Assembly (NCBI RefSeq): GCF_023701745.1
Contig: NZ_JAJOZB010000001.1
Location: forward strand, 3,106,501-3,170,500
Length of the DNA: 64,000 nt
From: Streptomyces sp. RKAG293
GTDB taxonomy: Bacteria; Actinomycetota; Actinomycetes; Streptomycetales; Streptomycetaceae
Direction: 5' to 3'
The notes beneath the pieces were generated by a model. It was not told the origin of the DNA. It did no database searches and worked only from the letters and a program-made list of their open reading frames with translations. Both the position numbers and the translations under genes were made by a program. Shown here in pieces: positions 9,013 to 17,772 of this stretch (positions are counted from its first letter, which is position 1; each line of letters begins with the position of its first letter).

Positions 9013-9042
9013 CATCCTGCGCAACGCTCGTTGCGCAGGATG
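9013..9042. promoter_or_regulatory. Perfect inverted repeat upstream of KDPG aldolase gene
   Basis: Two exact 14-bp arms, CATCCTGCGCAACG and its complement, are separated by only CT. The 2-nt spacer is too short for a good RNA hairpin, and the site is 26 bp before the aldolase start codon, so it looks like a protein-binding operator. The inner TGCGCAA half-sites resemble Lrp/AsnC-type operators, but no such regulator gene lies nearby. Confidence 0.6.
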
Positions 9043-9067
9043 TCGGGCCGCAGGCAGGATGACGGGC

Positions 9068-9685
9068 ATGACTTCCGTCCTCGACCTCGCCCCCGTCGTC
9101 CCCGTCGTCGTCCTGGAGGACGCCGCCGACGCCGTGCCGCTGGCCCGCGCCCTCGTCGCGGGCGGGCTGCCCGCGATCGAGGTCACCCTGCGGACGGCCG
9201 CCGCGCTGGACGCCATCGCCGCCATCGCGCGCGAGGTCCCGGACGCGGTCGTGGGCGCGGGGACGGTGCTGACGCCCGAACACGTCGGCGCCGCGGTCGC
9301 CGCCGGGGCCCGCTTCCTGGTCAGCCCGGGGTGGACCGACGTGCTGCTGGAGGCGATGCGCGCCTCGGGGCTGCCCTTCCTGCCCGGCGTCTCGACGACG
9401 TCGGAAGTGGTCGCGCTGCTGGAACGCGGCATAACGGAGATGAAGTTCTTCCCGGCCGAGGCCGCTGGCGGCACCGCGTATCTGACGTCGCTCGCCTCAC
9501 CGCTGCCGCTCGCGCGGTTCTGCCCCACCGGCGGGATCGACGCGGCCGCCGCGCCCCGCTATCTGGCGCTGCCCAACGTCGGCTGCGTCGGCGGCACCTG
9601 GATGCTGCCCGCCGAGGCGCTCCGCGCCAAGGACTGGGGTCGCGTCGAGGCTCTCGCCCGCGAAGCCGCCGCCCTGCGCGGCTGA
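9068..9685 (+). CDS. eda: KDPG/KHG aldolase
   Basis: 205 residues, normal length. It is a TIM-barrel aldolase with the catalytic Glu in AIEVTLRT, the Schiff-base Lys in MKFFPAEAAGG and the phosphate-binding GG motif after it. It cleaves 2-keto-3-deoxy-6-phosphogluconate (or the related KHG) to pyruvate and glyceraldehyde-3-phosphate. The second ATG is chosen because AGGA lies 8 nt before it, whereas the ATG 9 bp upstream has no room for a ribosome-binding site. No other Entner-Doudoroff gene is adjacent. A perfect dyad just upstream suggests dedicated transcriptional control. Confidence 0.9.
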   Translation: MTSVLDLAPVVPVVVLEDAADAVPLARALVAGGLPAIEVTLRTAAALDAIAAIAREVPDAVVGAGTVLTPEHVGAAVAAGARFLVSPGWTDVLLEAMRASGLPFLPGVSTTSEVVALLERGITEMKFFPAEAAGGTAYLTSLASPLPLARFCPTGGIDAAAAPRYLALPNVGCVGGTWMLPAEALRAKDWGRVEALAREAAALRG

Positions 9686-9801
9686 ACCCCGGAGGGCCGG
9701 ACGCGCCGGGCGGCGGCAAGGCAGGCCCACAGGCACGCAGGCAACGGAGCGGGCGACGTCCGACATGCGGCGCCCTCCACGCACCGGACCCCACCCGCGG
9801 A

Positions 9802-11031
9802 CTACCTCAAGTGCGACGTGTCGTTCAGCAGGCGCAGCGAGGCGTTGCCGTCGGCGTAGTAGGCCACCTCCGACACGGACGCCGCCGAGAGCTCCATGCG
9901 GAACAGGGACTCGGGCGGCGCGCCCAGCGCGAGCCGGACCAGCGTCTTGACCGGGGTGACGTGCGTGACGAGCAGCACCGTCTTCCCCGCGTAGCGCGCG
10001 AGGAGCTTGTCGCGCGACAGCGCCACCCGGCGGGCGACCGCCGCGAAGCTCTCCCCGCCCGGCGGGGCGGTCTCGGCCGATGCCAGCCAGTCGTCCAGTT
10101 CGGCCGGATACCGCTCCCGCACCTCGGCGAAGGTGAGCCCCTCGAAGACCCCGAAGTCGGTCTCGCGCAGACCCTCGTCGACCCGCACGTCGAGGCCGAG
10201 GCGGGTCGCGACGGCTTCCGCGGTCTGCCGGCAGCGGGCCAGCGGGGAGCTGACGATCGCCTGCACGGTGCCGCCGGCCGCGAACGAGATCGCGGCCTGC
10301 TGGGCCTGCCAACGGCCCTTCTCCGACAGGTCGGGGTCGGTGCCGCCGCTGCCCGAGAACCGCTTCTCGGGTGTGAGGGCGGTCTCGCCGTGCCGGAGCA
10401 GGACGAAGGTGGTGGGCGTCCCGAGGTCGGCCGCGGCCGACCAGCCCGCGCTCGGAGCGGTCTCCGGAAGCGCGTCCTGAACCGGCCCCTGGGCCGGCCG
10501 CTGAGCCGGCCCCGACCCCCGATCGGACAACCGGTCCGACCCCTGGGCCGCGATCCCGGCGCCGCCGCCCAGCCCGAGTTCGCTGCGCACGACGGGAGCC
10601 CCGGGCTCCCACTGCCGGCCCTTCTTGCCCGCGTCCATCGCCTCGTTCGCGAGCCGGTCCGCGTGCTTGTTCTTCTCGCGCGGGATCCACTCGTACGTCA
10701 CCTGGCCGGCCGGCAGCACGGACTTGGCCTCGGCGGCGAGCGGGCGCATGTCCGGGTGCTTGATCTTCCAGCGCCCCGACATCTGCTCGACGACGAGCTT
10801 GGAGTCCATCCGGACCCGGACCGGGGCCTCGGGATCGAGGGCCTTGGCGGCCCGCAGTCCCGCGATCAGGCCCCGGTACTCGGCGACGTTGTTCGTGGCG
10901 TGCCCGATGTACTCGGCGGCCTCGGTGAGGGTCTCGCCGGTGGCCGGGTCGAGGACCACGGCGCCGTAGCCCGCGGGGCCCGGGTTGCCCCGGGACCCGC
11001 CGTCGGCCTCGACGACGAAACCACGAGCCAT
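9802..11031 (-). CDS. Bifunctional RNase H / acid phosphatase (CobC-like)
   Basis: 409 residues in two domains. Residues 1-140 are an RNase HI fold (VEADGGSRGNPGPAGYG, NNVAEYRGLI, RMDSKLVVEQ, HADRLANEAM, carrying the acidic metal ligands). After a Pro/Gln-rich linker, residues 205-409 are a histidine phosphatase with the LLRHGET motif and the second His in LLVTHVTPVK. The same fusion is known in mycobacteria, where it has RNase H activity and alpha-ribazole-phosphatase-type activity. The ATG overlaps the stop of the zinc-ribbon gene (TGATG), so the three genes form one operon. Confidence 0.93.
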   Translation of the reverse strand: MARGFVVEADGGSRGNPGPAGYGAVVLDPATGETLTEAAEYIGHATNNVAEYRGLIAGLRAAKALDPEAPVRVRMDSKLVVEQMSGRWKIKHPDMRPLAAEAKSVLPAGQVTYEWIPREKNKHADRLANEAMDAGKKGRQWEPGAPVVRSELGLGGGAGIAAQGSDRLSDRGSGPAQRPAQGPVQDALPETAPSAGWSAAADLGTPTTFVLLRHGETALTPEKRFSGSGGTDPDLSEKGRWQAQQAAISFAAGGTVQAIVSSPLARCRQTAEAVATRLGLDVRVDEGLRETDFGVFEGLTFAEVRERYPAELDDWLASAETAPPGGESFAAVARRVALSRDKLLARYAGKTVLLVTHVTPVKTLVRLALGAPPESLFRMELSAASVSEVAYYADGNASLRLLNDTSHLR

Positions 11032-11774
11032 CAGAGGCCGGAGTCCGCGGTGCGGACCAGGATGCGCATGCAGTTCTCGCAGCGGACGACGGTGTCGGCG
11101 GGAGCCGCCCGCACCTCGCCCAGTTCGGTGATGTTGAGCTCCAGACGGCAGCCCTCGCAGCGCTTCTGGTAGAGCCGGGCGGCGCCGACGCCACCCTGCT
11201 GGGAGCGCAGCTTGTCGTAGAGCTTCAGGAGGTCGGCAGGCACGGAGCCGGCGACGATCTCGCGCTCCTTGACCGCCTTGGAGCCCTCGGCGTCGAGCTC
11301 GTTGAGCGCGGCGGACTTGCGGGTCTCGGCCTCAACGGCCTTGGCCTGTACGGACTCCAGCCGGTGGGAGAGCTCCTGGACCCGCTCCTGCATGGTCTCG
11401 CGGCGCTCCATGACCTCCAGGACGACGTCCTCGAGGTCGCTCTGCCGCTTGGCGAGCGAGACGATCTCGCGCTGCAGGTTCTCCAGGTCCTTCGGGGAGG
11501 CCGCCGCACCGGAGTCGAGCCGCTGCTGGTCGCGGGCGGCGCGCTGGCGCACCTGGTCCACGTCCTGCTCGGACTTGGTCTGCTCGCGGGCGGTGTCGCT
11601 CTCCTCGGTCTGCGCGGCGACGAGCAGGTCGCGCAGCTGGGTGAGGTCGGCGTTCAGACGGTCGAGCTCGGCGTGCTCGGGGAGGTGGTGCCGCTTGTGG
11701 TCCAGCTGCTGGATACGCGAGTCGAGCGCCTGGACTTCGAGGAGGCGGATCTGGTCGGCGGGGGCGGCGTTCAG
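11031..11774 (-). CDS. Coiled-coil zinc-ribbon protein (DUF164/CT398-like), CTG start
   Basis: 247 residues: a long antiparallel coiled coil (about 10-180) followed by a C-terminal zinc ribbon with CEGC and CENC cysteine pairs. The family is often described as nucleic-acid associated; its exact job is not known. No ATG, GTG or TTG fits the family N-terminus NAAPADQIRLLEVQALD. A CTG codon does: it follows CCAGGAG at 7 nt and overlaps the Nif3 stop as CTGA, the analogue of the ATGA overlaps elsewhere. It sits between Nif3 and RNase H/phosphatase, a conserved actinobacterial arrangement. Confidence 0.85.
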   Translation of the reverse strand: MNAAPADQIRLLEVQALDSRIQQLDHKRHHLPEHAELDRLNADLTQLRDLLVAAQTEESDTAREQTKSEQDVDQVRQRAARDQQRLDSGAAASPKDLENLQREIVSLAKRQSDLEDVVLEVMERRETMQERVQELSHRLESVQAKAVEAETRKSAALNELDAEGSKAVKEREIVAGSVPADLLKLYDKLRSQQGGVGAARLYQKRCEGCRLELNITELGEVRAAPADTVVRCENCMRILVRTADSGL

Positions 11775-12718
11775 CGGGGGGCTCCTGGGTGAGACTGCGG
11801 GCGCAAGGCGCTCGTTGGAAGGGTGGCTTCGGGCGACTGGCGGGAAGAACGGGCGGAAGAGGTGCTGGACAGAGCTTCCGGGGCCGGGGCGTGGGCCGTC
11901 CACGGGTCGGTGACCTGGTGCGACACATACGTCCGCAGGGCCCAACCGTGCCGGTCCGAGATCTCGTCGAGCTGGCCCGCGGCCTGCTCGCACCACGGCC
12001 ACTCGGTTGCCCAGTGTGCGGCATCGACCAGCGCGGGCCTACCGTCCGAGAGAAGTCCCTGCTGCTGGGCCTCGGAGGCCGGGTGGTGGCGGAGGTCCGC
12101 GGTGAGGTAGACGTCGACGCCCGCCGCGCGGACGTCGCCGAAGAGGCCGTCGCCCGAACCGCCGCAGACGGCGACGGTACGGACCAGCTGCTCCGGGTCC
12201 CCGGCGACGCGCAGCCCGGCCGCGGTACGCGGCAGGCCGCGGGCGGCGCGGGCGGCGAATTCGGCCAGTGTGAGCGGGATGTCCAGCTCGCCGATCCGGC
12301 CGAGGCCGCGGCGGCCGGACGGATCGGTCGCGTCCGGTACGAGGGGCCCGGTGATCCGCAGCCCGACGGCGCCGGCGAGGGCGTCGGAGACTCCGGGGTC
12401 GGCGCGGTCGGCGTTGGTGTGCGCGACGTGCAGGGCCACATCGTTCTTGATCAGCTTGTGCACGACACGGCCCTTGAAGCCGGTGGCCGCGACCGTCGTC
12501 GTACCGCGCAGGTACAGCGGATGGTGGGTGACCAGCAGGTCGGCGCCGATCCGTACGGCCTCGTCGGCGACCTCCTGGACGGGGTCGACGGCGAACAGCA
12601 CCCGCGTGACCTCCGCCTCGGGATCACCGCAGACGAGGCCCACGGCATCCCACTCCTCGGCCTGGTGAGGGGGCCAGAGGGTTTCGAGCGCGGCGATGAC
12701 GTCGGACAGTGAGGGCAC
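11771..12718 (-). CDS. Nif3-like dinuclear metal centre protein (YbgI family)
   Basis: 315 residues. Characteristic motifs are WDAVGLVCGD near residue 28, the metal-binding LLVTHHPLYLRG, AHTNAD, the VAVCGGSGDGL loop and VDAAHWATEWPW. The family forms toroidal hexamers with a two-metal site; its role is unsettled (hydrolase-like, or GTP cyclohydrolase-associated). The GTG before PSLSDVIAALE is chosen by homology; the frame is open for about 70 more codons of non-family sequence. No strong Shine-Dalgarno is seen. First gene of the three-gene operon. Confidence 0.87.
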   Translation of the reverse strand: MPSLSDVIAALETLWPPHQAEEWDAVGLVCGDPEAEVTRVLFAVDPVQEVADEAVRIGADLLVTHHPLYLRGTTTVAATGFKGRVVHKLIKNDVALHVAHTNADRADPGVSDALAGAVGLRITGPLVPDATDPSGRRGLGRIGELDIPLTLAEFAARAARGLPRTAAGLRVAGDPEQLVRTVAVCGGSGDGLFGDVRAAGVDVYLTADLRHHPASEAQQQGLLSDGRPALVDAAHWATEWPWCEQAAGQLDEISDRHGWALRTYVSHQVTDPWTAHAPAPEALSSTSSARSSRQSPEATLPTSALRPQSHPGAPR

Positions 12719-13054
12719 GGGAGGAAGGTTACCGCCCTCCCCCGCGCCGACCGGAATCGCGGCGGCCCGGAGACCGGCAGCGGACGAGTACCGGACACCC
12801 GCCGGACCCTTGTCCGGCAGCTGGCGGACGGGCCGCCGGACCGTCGCGGACGCGGGTAAGGCCAGCCTTGCCTCTTGCTCCGCTGTGCGACGCCCGCCAG
12901 GTCCGGAAGATGTGGTTCCGGTCACGGATCACAACAAGCGTCCGATCTTCGGGCAAACGGAAGAAGCGCCACCCTTACGTGTGAACTGCACCGACTCGCG
13001 CTGATCGTCCGGAAGTGCGAAAACTAGCGTCGTCCTCCGGAGGTGAACCGACAC
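12719..13054. other. Divergent promoter region
   Basis: 336 bp between the leftward Nif3 operon and a rightward hypothetical gene. A TAGCGT -10-like box lies about 25 bp before the GTG/ATG of the rightward gene. No gene or strong repeat was seen. Confidence 0.4.
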
Positions 13055-14209
13055 ATGACGGCTTGTGCCATCGAAAGGGCCACGGTGTTGCGGGCGGGGT
13101 TCACGATCGCGTCCGACGGCTCGTACGCGGCCTGCCTCACCGACTCGGGCGAGGGGGGCTGGTACCCCGAGCGCTGGACGCTGGCCGGCCCCGAGCCGTA
13201 CACCGTCCCGCTGCCCGGCAACCAGCCTGAGGAACCCGGCACCGAAGTGCTGCCGCTGCCCGACGGGCGGGTGCTCATCCGCCGCCGCGTCGCCGACCGC
13301 TTCGACCTCGCGCTGCTCTACCCGACCGGGCCCGGCACCGGTGAACTGCCGCTCGGCTCCCTGGAGTCCCTGGAGGGCCAGGAGGTACGGCTGCTGCCGC
13401 CGGTCGCCGGAGCGGCCTTCGCGCTCGCCCACACCGAGGGCGCCACCCAGGTGTGGCTCGTCTGCGGCAGCGGCGGCGGCAACCACAGCGGCGGGCCGCA
13501 GCTGCTCGCCACCGTGCCGGGCCGCTGCACCGGCGGCGTCTGGCTGGACCGCGCCGGCCGCATGCTCGCCCTCGACCGCGTCGGCCCGGACGGCGGCCGC
13601 GCCAAGGCCGTCGCCGTCGATCTGCGGCAGGGCGAGACGACCCCGCTGCTGCAGATCGCCGAGGACAGCAACGACCGGGTCCTGCTCGCCGAGCCCGACA
13701 GCGGGCTGCTCCTGCTGCGCAGCGACGCACCCGGCACCGACCGGCTGGGCTGGGGCGTGCTGGGCAGCCGGCGTCCGGTGCGCTTCCCGGAGGCGCTGCG
13801 GATGGCCGACACCGTCCTCACCCCGTTCGCCGCGCAGTCCGGTCAGATACTGATGCCGGAGGGGGCGGCGGTGGCGCTGCGCGCCGAGGGGCCGGACGGG
13901 GCCGCGCCCGTGGTCTGGCGGCCGGGCGAGCGGACGGTGACGTGGCTCACCGCCCCCCAGGGCTGGCTCGCGGGCACCGGGCTGTGGTCGGCGCGCGGCT
14001 CACTGCGGCTGCCGTACGCCTGCGCGCGCTGGCCGTTCGGGCTGAGCGAGTACGAGGCGCCGGCCGCGGCACCCGTGGCGGCCGTCACGGGTGGCGCACG
14101 GGCGGCGGTCGAGGGGGCCGCCGACTGCGAGCCCGACGGGGACGAGCCGAGGCCGATGTCCGTGCTCCCGCTCCAGCAGGCGCCGCTCGACACGGCGCGG
14201 GCACGGTAA
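13055..14209 (+). CDS. Hypothetical protein, possibly beta-propeller
   Basis: 384 residues. The sequence is rich in short beta-like stretches with recurrent RVLLAEPDSGLLLL, GGVWLDRAGRMLAL and QVWLVCGSGGG blocks, which suggests repeated blades of a propeller, but I cannot assign a family. There is no signal peptide or membrane segment. The ATG is chosen because CCGGAGG precedes it; a GTG 12 bp upstream overlaps that ribosome-binding site. It is followed by a small ORF and a strong terminator. Probably a lineage-specific cytoplasmic protein. Confidence 0.7.
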   Translation: MTACAIERATVLRAGFTIASDGSYAACLTDSGEGGWYPERWTLAGPEPYTVPLPGNQPEEPGTEVLPLPDGRVLIRRRVADRFDLALLYPTGPGTGELPLGSLESLEGQEVRLLPPVAGAAFALAHTEGATQVWLVCGSGGGNHSGGPQLLATVPGRCTGGVWLDRAGRMLALDRVGPDGGRAKAVAVDLRQGETTPLLQIAEDSNDRVLLAEPDSGLLLLRSDAPGTDRLGWGVLGSRRPVRFPEALRMADTVLTPFAAQSGQILMPEGAAVALRAEGPDGAAPVVWRPGERTVTWLTAPQGWLAGTGLWSARGSLRLPYACARWPFGLSEYEAPAAAPVAAVTGGARAAVEGAADCEPDGDEPRPMSVLPLQQAPLDTARAR

Positions 14210-14373
14210 CCCCGATGATCTCCGGACACGGCCGCCGACTACACTCGCCGGGGGCTACGCATCCGGACCCCTCGGGCACCGAGGGTGACCAACGGGCGTA
14301 CCCACAGGCCGGGTTGGGGATATTCGGCCGCTTCAAGCGCAAACCAGCACGCCATTCATCGGGGAGACGTTCC

Positions 14374-14508
14374 ATGTCCGAATCCACATCCGACTCCGGC
14401 GAGGGTCACGACAACGCCGGGGGTCGCCACCGCGGTACCGCTTCGCCGCACGACAGCGACGGCGACCCGCACGGCCGCCACCGGCGCCCTGCGGGCAGCA
14501 AGGACTGA
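14374..14508 (+). CDS. Small hydrophilic protein (44 aa)
   Basis: ATG follows GGGGAG at 8 nt, and the codons end just before a terminator. The product is rich in His, Gly, Ser, Asp and Arg, has no hydrophobic segment and is probably disordered. The His/Asp richness could bind metal, but this is a guess. It is 164 bp downstream of the preceding hypothetical gene and could be its operon partner or have its own promoter. Confidence 0.5.
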   Translation: MSESTSDSGEGHDNAGGRHRGTASPHDSDGDPHGRHRRPAGSKD

Positions 14509-14513
14509 AGGAC

Positions 14514-14551
14514 GGCCGGCTGACGAGACCCTTGGGTCTCGTCAGCCGGCC
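14514..14551. terminator. Bidirectional terminator hairpin
   Basis: Perfect 18-bp arms (GGCCGGCTGACGAGACCC and its complement) with a 2-nt TT centre. It lies between the rightward small ORF and the leftward SDR gene, so it can stop transcription from both sides. Confidence 0.85.
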
Positions 14552-14568
14552 GGGCCGGAGCAGCAGGA

Positions 14569-15516
14569 CTACTCGTGCTTGAGGCCCAGCACTTCGGTGG
14601 CCGCGAACGTGTGGTTCGGGTCGCGGTCCGCGTAGTAAGGAGTCAGCAGGCCGTCGAGTTCGTCGTGGCTGAAGACGTCCTTGGCGGTGTCGAACTTGGC
14701 GGCGACGCGGGGGCGGTCGATGACCGCGACCATGCCGCCGTGCACCACGAAGAGCTGGCCGTTGGCGCGCGCGGCCGCGGGTGAGGCGAGGTAGCCGACG
14801 AGCGGTGAGACGTGCTCGGGAGCGAGCGGGTCGAGACCCTCCGCCACCTCCAGATAGCCCGCGAAGACGTCCTCCGTCATCCGGGTGCGGGCCCGCGGGC
14901 AGATCGCGTTGGCGGTGACGCCGTACTTGCCGAGCGCGAGCGCCGTGGAGGTGGTGAGCCCGACGATGCCGCCCTTGGCGGCGGCGTAGTTGGGCTGCCC
15001 GGCCGAGCCGGCGAGGAACGCCTCGGAGGAGGTGTTGACGACCCGGCCGTAGACCGGTCCACCCGCCGCCTTGGAACGTTCCCGCCAGTGGACGGCCGCG
15101 AAGTGGGTCGTGTTGAAGTGGCCCTTGAGATGGACGTGGATCACCGCGTCCCACTCCGCCTCCGACATGGAGAAGATCATCCGGTCGCGGAGGATGCCCG
15201 CGTTGTTGACCAGGATGTCGAGCTTTCCGTAGGTGTCGACGGCGAGCTGGATCAGCCCGCGGGCCTCCTCGAAGTCGGCCACGTCGCCGTGGTGGGCGAT
15301 GGCCTGCCCGCCCGCCGCGACGATCTCGGCCGCAACCTCCTCCGCCGGGGTGGCCGACGCCGCACCGGAGCCGTCCCGGCCCGGCTGCCCGAAGTCGTTG
15401 ACGACGACGCTCGCGCCGAGCCGTCCCAACTCCAGGGCTTCGGCCCGCCCGAGGCCGCGCCCGGCCCCGGTGACGATCGCGGCCAGACCCGACAGTTGCT
15501 GCCCGTGCACAGACAT
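14569..15516 (-). CDS. Short-chain dehydrogenase (Hsd4A-like beta-hydroxyacyl-CoA dehydrogenase)
   Basis: 315 residues. The NAD-binding TGAGRGLGR, NNAG and catalytic YAAAK motifs of a classical SDR are present. The extra C-terminal 60 residues and the FGxxxxG-type insert near residue 42 (VNDFGQPGRDGSG) match the dehydrogenase domain of peroxisomal multifunctional enzyme 2 and mycobacterial Hsd4A (about 317 residues). It should oxidise a 3-hydroxyacyl-CoA, for sterols a side-chain intermediate, to the 3-keto form. Last gene of the MaoC, ADH, SDR operon; the MaoC hydratase would make its substrate. GAGAGGA precedes the ATG. Confidence 0.85.
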   Translation of the reverse strand: MSVHGQQLSGLAAIVTGAGRGLGRAEALELGRLGASVVVNDFGQPGRDGSGAASATPAEEVAAEIVAAGGQAIAHHGDVADFEEARGLIQLAVDTYGKLDILVNNAGILRDRMIFSMSEAEWDAVIHVHLKGHFNTTHFAAVHWRERSKAAGGPVYGRVVNTSSEAFLAGSAGQPNYAAAKGGIVGLTTSTALALGKYGVTANAICPRARTRMTEDVFAGYLEVAEGLDPLAPEHVSPLVGYLASPAAARANGQLFVVHGGMVAVIDRPRVAAKFDTAKDVFSHDELDGLLTPYYADRDPNHTFAATEVLGLKHE

Positions 15517-15583
15517 CCTGGTCCTCTCAGCTACATCTACGACGACAGGTGCGGGTTCGGATGGTTCACGTCGTTCGGACGGC

Positions 15584-16660
15584 TCAGATGGTGATGCAGG
15601 TGCGCAGCGCCTCGCCGGTGCGCATCTGGTCGATCGCGTCGTTGATCTCCTCCAGCCGCACCCGGTGGGTGATCAGGCCCTCCAGGTCGATGCGGCCGGC
15701 GCGCCAGAGCTTGATGACGCGCTCGTAGGAGCGCAGCACGTCGCCGCCGCCGTAGAGCGACGGCAGGATGCGCTTCTCGTCGAAGAACAGCTCGAACATG
15801 TTGATCTGCAGGTTGTCGTCCATGGCGCCGGCGCCGACGATGCACAGGGTGCCGCCGCGGCGGGTGTTCTCGTACGCGGTGCGGGCGGTGGCGGACTTGC
15901 CGACGACCTCGAAGACGTAGTCGAAGCCCTCGCCCGCGGTGATGCGGTTCTTGGCGTCGGCGAGCCCGTCGGGGGCGATGCCCTCGGTGGCGCCGAACCG
16001 CAGGGCCGCCTCGCGCCGGCTCTCGACCGGGTCGATGGCGACGATCTCGGCGGCGCCGAGCGCCCGCGCGCCCTGGATGACGCTGATGCCGACCCCGCCG
16101 CAGCCGATGACGGCGACCGAGGAGCCGGCCTCCACCTTGGCGGTGTTGATGGCGGCGCCGATGCCGGTGGTGACCCCGCAGCCGATCAGCGCGGCGATCT
16201 CGTACGGCACGTCGTCCGGGATCGGGACGGCGCACAGCGCGTCGACCACGACCTCCTCGGCGAAGGTGCCGGTGCCGGCGAAGCCGAAGACATCGCCGCC
16301 GGGGCGCTTGTAGTTGGGGGTGCCGGCGTTGAGGAAGCCGGCGATGCAGAGCTGGGTCTGGCCGCGCTTGCAGGACGCGCAGGCGCCGCAGGCCGGCAGC
16401 CAGCAGACCAGCACGCGGTCGCCGGCCTTGACGTTGGTGACGCCTTCGCCGACCTCGATGATCTCGCCGGCGCCTTCGTGGCCGGGCACGAACGGCGCGG
16501 GCTGCGGCAGCACACCGCTCATCGCCGACAGGTCGGAGTGACACAGTCCGGTCGCCCGGATGCGGATCCGCACCTTGCCGGGCCCGAATCCCACCGCCTC
16601 GATGTCGTCGACGACTTCGAGCTTGTCCTGGCCTATCTCCTGCTGGATTGCTGCGCGCAC
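15584..16660 (-). CDS. Zinc-dependent alcohol dehydrogenase (MDR family)
   Basis: 358 residues. The catalytic zinc site is visible as CHSD, GHEGAGEI and the later Cys in LIGCGVTTG. The structural zinc lobe has four Cys in CGACASCKRGQTQLC. The Rossmann motif is GCGGVG. It oxidises an alcohol to an aldehyde or ketone with NAD, but the substrate is not shown by sequence. The GTG start follows GGGAG at 8 nt. It lies between the MaoC hydratase and SDR genes on the same strand with gaps under 100 bp, so a lipid or sterol alcohol is likely. Confidence 0.88.
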   Translation of the reverse strand: MRAAIQQEIGQDKLEVVDDIEAVGFGPGKVRIRIRATGLCHSDLSAMSGVLPQPAPFVPGHEGAGEIIEVGEGVTNVKAGDRVLVCWLPACGACASCKRGQTQLCIAGFLNAGTPNYKRPGGDVFGFAGTGTFAEEVVVDALCAVPIPDDVPYEIAALIGCGVTTGIGAAINTAKVEAGSSVAVIGCGGVGISVIQGARALGAAEIVAIDPVESRREAALRFGATEGIAPDGLADAKNRITAGEGFDYVFEVVGKSATARTAYENTRRGGTLCIVGAGAMDDNLQINMFELFFDEKRILPSLYGGGDVLRSYERVIKLWRAGRIDLEGLITHRVRLEEINDAIDQMRTGEALRTCITI

Positions 16661-16753
16661 GGGGCGGCTCCCTTCGCGAGGTGCGGAATGGTGCGGGGTG
16701 ATGCGGGCGGTGCGGTCGTTCGCCGATGGAGTGCTGATGGAGTGCTGACGGAG

Positions 16754-17608
16754 TTACGCGTGTTCGACGACCGTGTCCGCGAGGACCGGTGCGTCGTCCC
16801 GGTCGGCCGAGGTCGCCGACACCTGGATGCGGCCGCCCTCGCGCCACATCCGCACGCGCAGCGTCTCGCCGGGGAAGAAGATCCCGGCGAAGCGGGTGGA
16901 GTAGGCGCGGACCCGCGCCACATCGCCGTCGAGCATGGTGTCGACGACGGCCTTGAGGACGATCCCGTACGAGCACAGGCCGTGCAGGATCGGCTTGTCG
17001 AAGCCGGCGACCTTGGCGAACTCGGGGTCCGCGTGCAGCGGGTTCCAGTCGCCGGACAGCCGGTAGAGCAGCGCCTGGTCCTCGCGGGTGGCGATCTCGG
17101 CGGTCCGGTCCGGCTCCCGGCCGGGCGCCTCGGTGCGGACGGAGGGGCCGCGGTCGCCGCCGAAGCCGCCTTCGCCGCGGACGAAGATCTGGGTGTCGGC
17201 CGCCCACAACGGTCCCTCGTCGTCGGCGACTTCGGAGCGCAGCACGATGACGGCCGCCTTGCCCTTGTCGTACACGGCGGCGATCCGGCTGGTCTGCACG
17301 GCCTTCCCGGTGACCGGGATCGGGCGGTGCAGCTCGATGCGCTGGCCGCCGTGCAGCACGGCGGCGAGGTTCACGTCGATCCCGGGTGCGCTGAGCCCGC
17401 CGGCGGCGGCGAGGCTGCCGCCCGCGACGGTGACGAAGCTGGGCAGCACCTGCAGTCTGCTCTCCAGCGTGTAGCGCAGCTCGTCGGGATCGGTGGCGGG
17501 CCGGCCCGCGCCCACGCCCAGGTGGTAGAGCAGGACGTCCTTGTGGTCCCAGGCGAGGTCGGTGGTGCGGGGTTCGGCCGCGGTGGCCTTCGCGACGTCG
17601 ATGGGCAT
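16754..17608 (-). CDS. MaoC-type 2-enoyl-CoA hydratase (Hsd4B-like)
   Basis: 284 residues with two hot-dog halves. The second half carries the hydratase-2 motif LSGDWNPLHADPEFA with catalytic Asp and His. Length and organisation match mycobacterial Hsd4B (about 286 residues) and the hydratase of multifunctional enzyme 2. It would hydrate a trans-2-enoyl-CoA to the 3-hydroxyacyl-CoA used by the SDR two genes downstream. The ATG before PIDVAKATAAEP follows AAGGAG. First gene of the operon; a KstR-type operator and a second dyad lie 165-240 bp upstream. Confidence 0.87.
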   Translation of the reverse strand: MPIDVAKATAAEPRTTDLAWDHKDVLLYHLGVGAGRPATDPDELRYTLESRLQVLPSFVTVAGGSLAAAGGLSAPGIDVNLAAVLHGGQRIELHRPIPVTGKAVQTSRIAAVYDKGKAAVIVLRSEVADDEGPLWAADTQIFVRGEGGFGGDRGPSVRTEAPGREPDRTAEIATREDQALLYRLSGDWNPLHADPEFAKVAGFDKPILHGLCSYGIVLKAVVDTMLDGDVARVRAYSTRFAGIFFPGETLRVRMWREGGRIQVSATSADRDDAPVLADTVVEHA

Positions 17609-17772
17609 GGTCCGGCTTGCTCCTTCGCCGTGGGGGCAGGGACGGGCACTGACCGGCGCGGGCGGGCGCCGGATACGGGCCGGCGGGCGCCGACGGCGGT
17701 GCCCGCGTGTCTTGGAGGACCCCGGCGCGGCTGTCCGCACCGTCGGCCGCGCCGGGGTCGATCACGGACTGC

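Noticed and set aside
6467-9283. A 938-codon leftward frame covering rnpB and the RNB ribonuclease
   Set aside because: It overlaps the RNase P RNA and reads out of frame with the RNB protein, which has conserved motifs.
8134-11172. A 1012-codon rightward open frame spanning yaaA, the aldolase and the RNase H gene
   Set aside because: It runs through genes with clear motifs in other frames or on the other strand. High GC removes stop codons, so long spurious frames are expected, and its composition is Arg/Gly/Ala-rich with no domain.
13453-14508. A long frame ending in the small hydrophilic ORF
   Set aside because: Its upstream part is an out-of-frame reading of the 384-residue gene; only the last 44 codons, after GGGGAG-ATG, are plausible.
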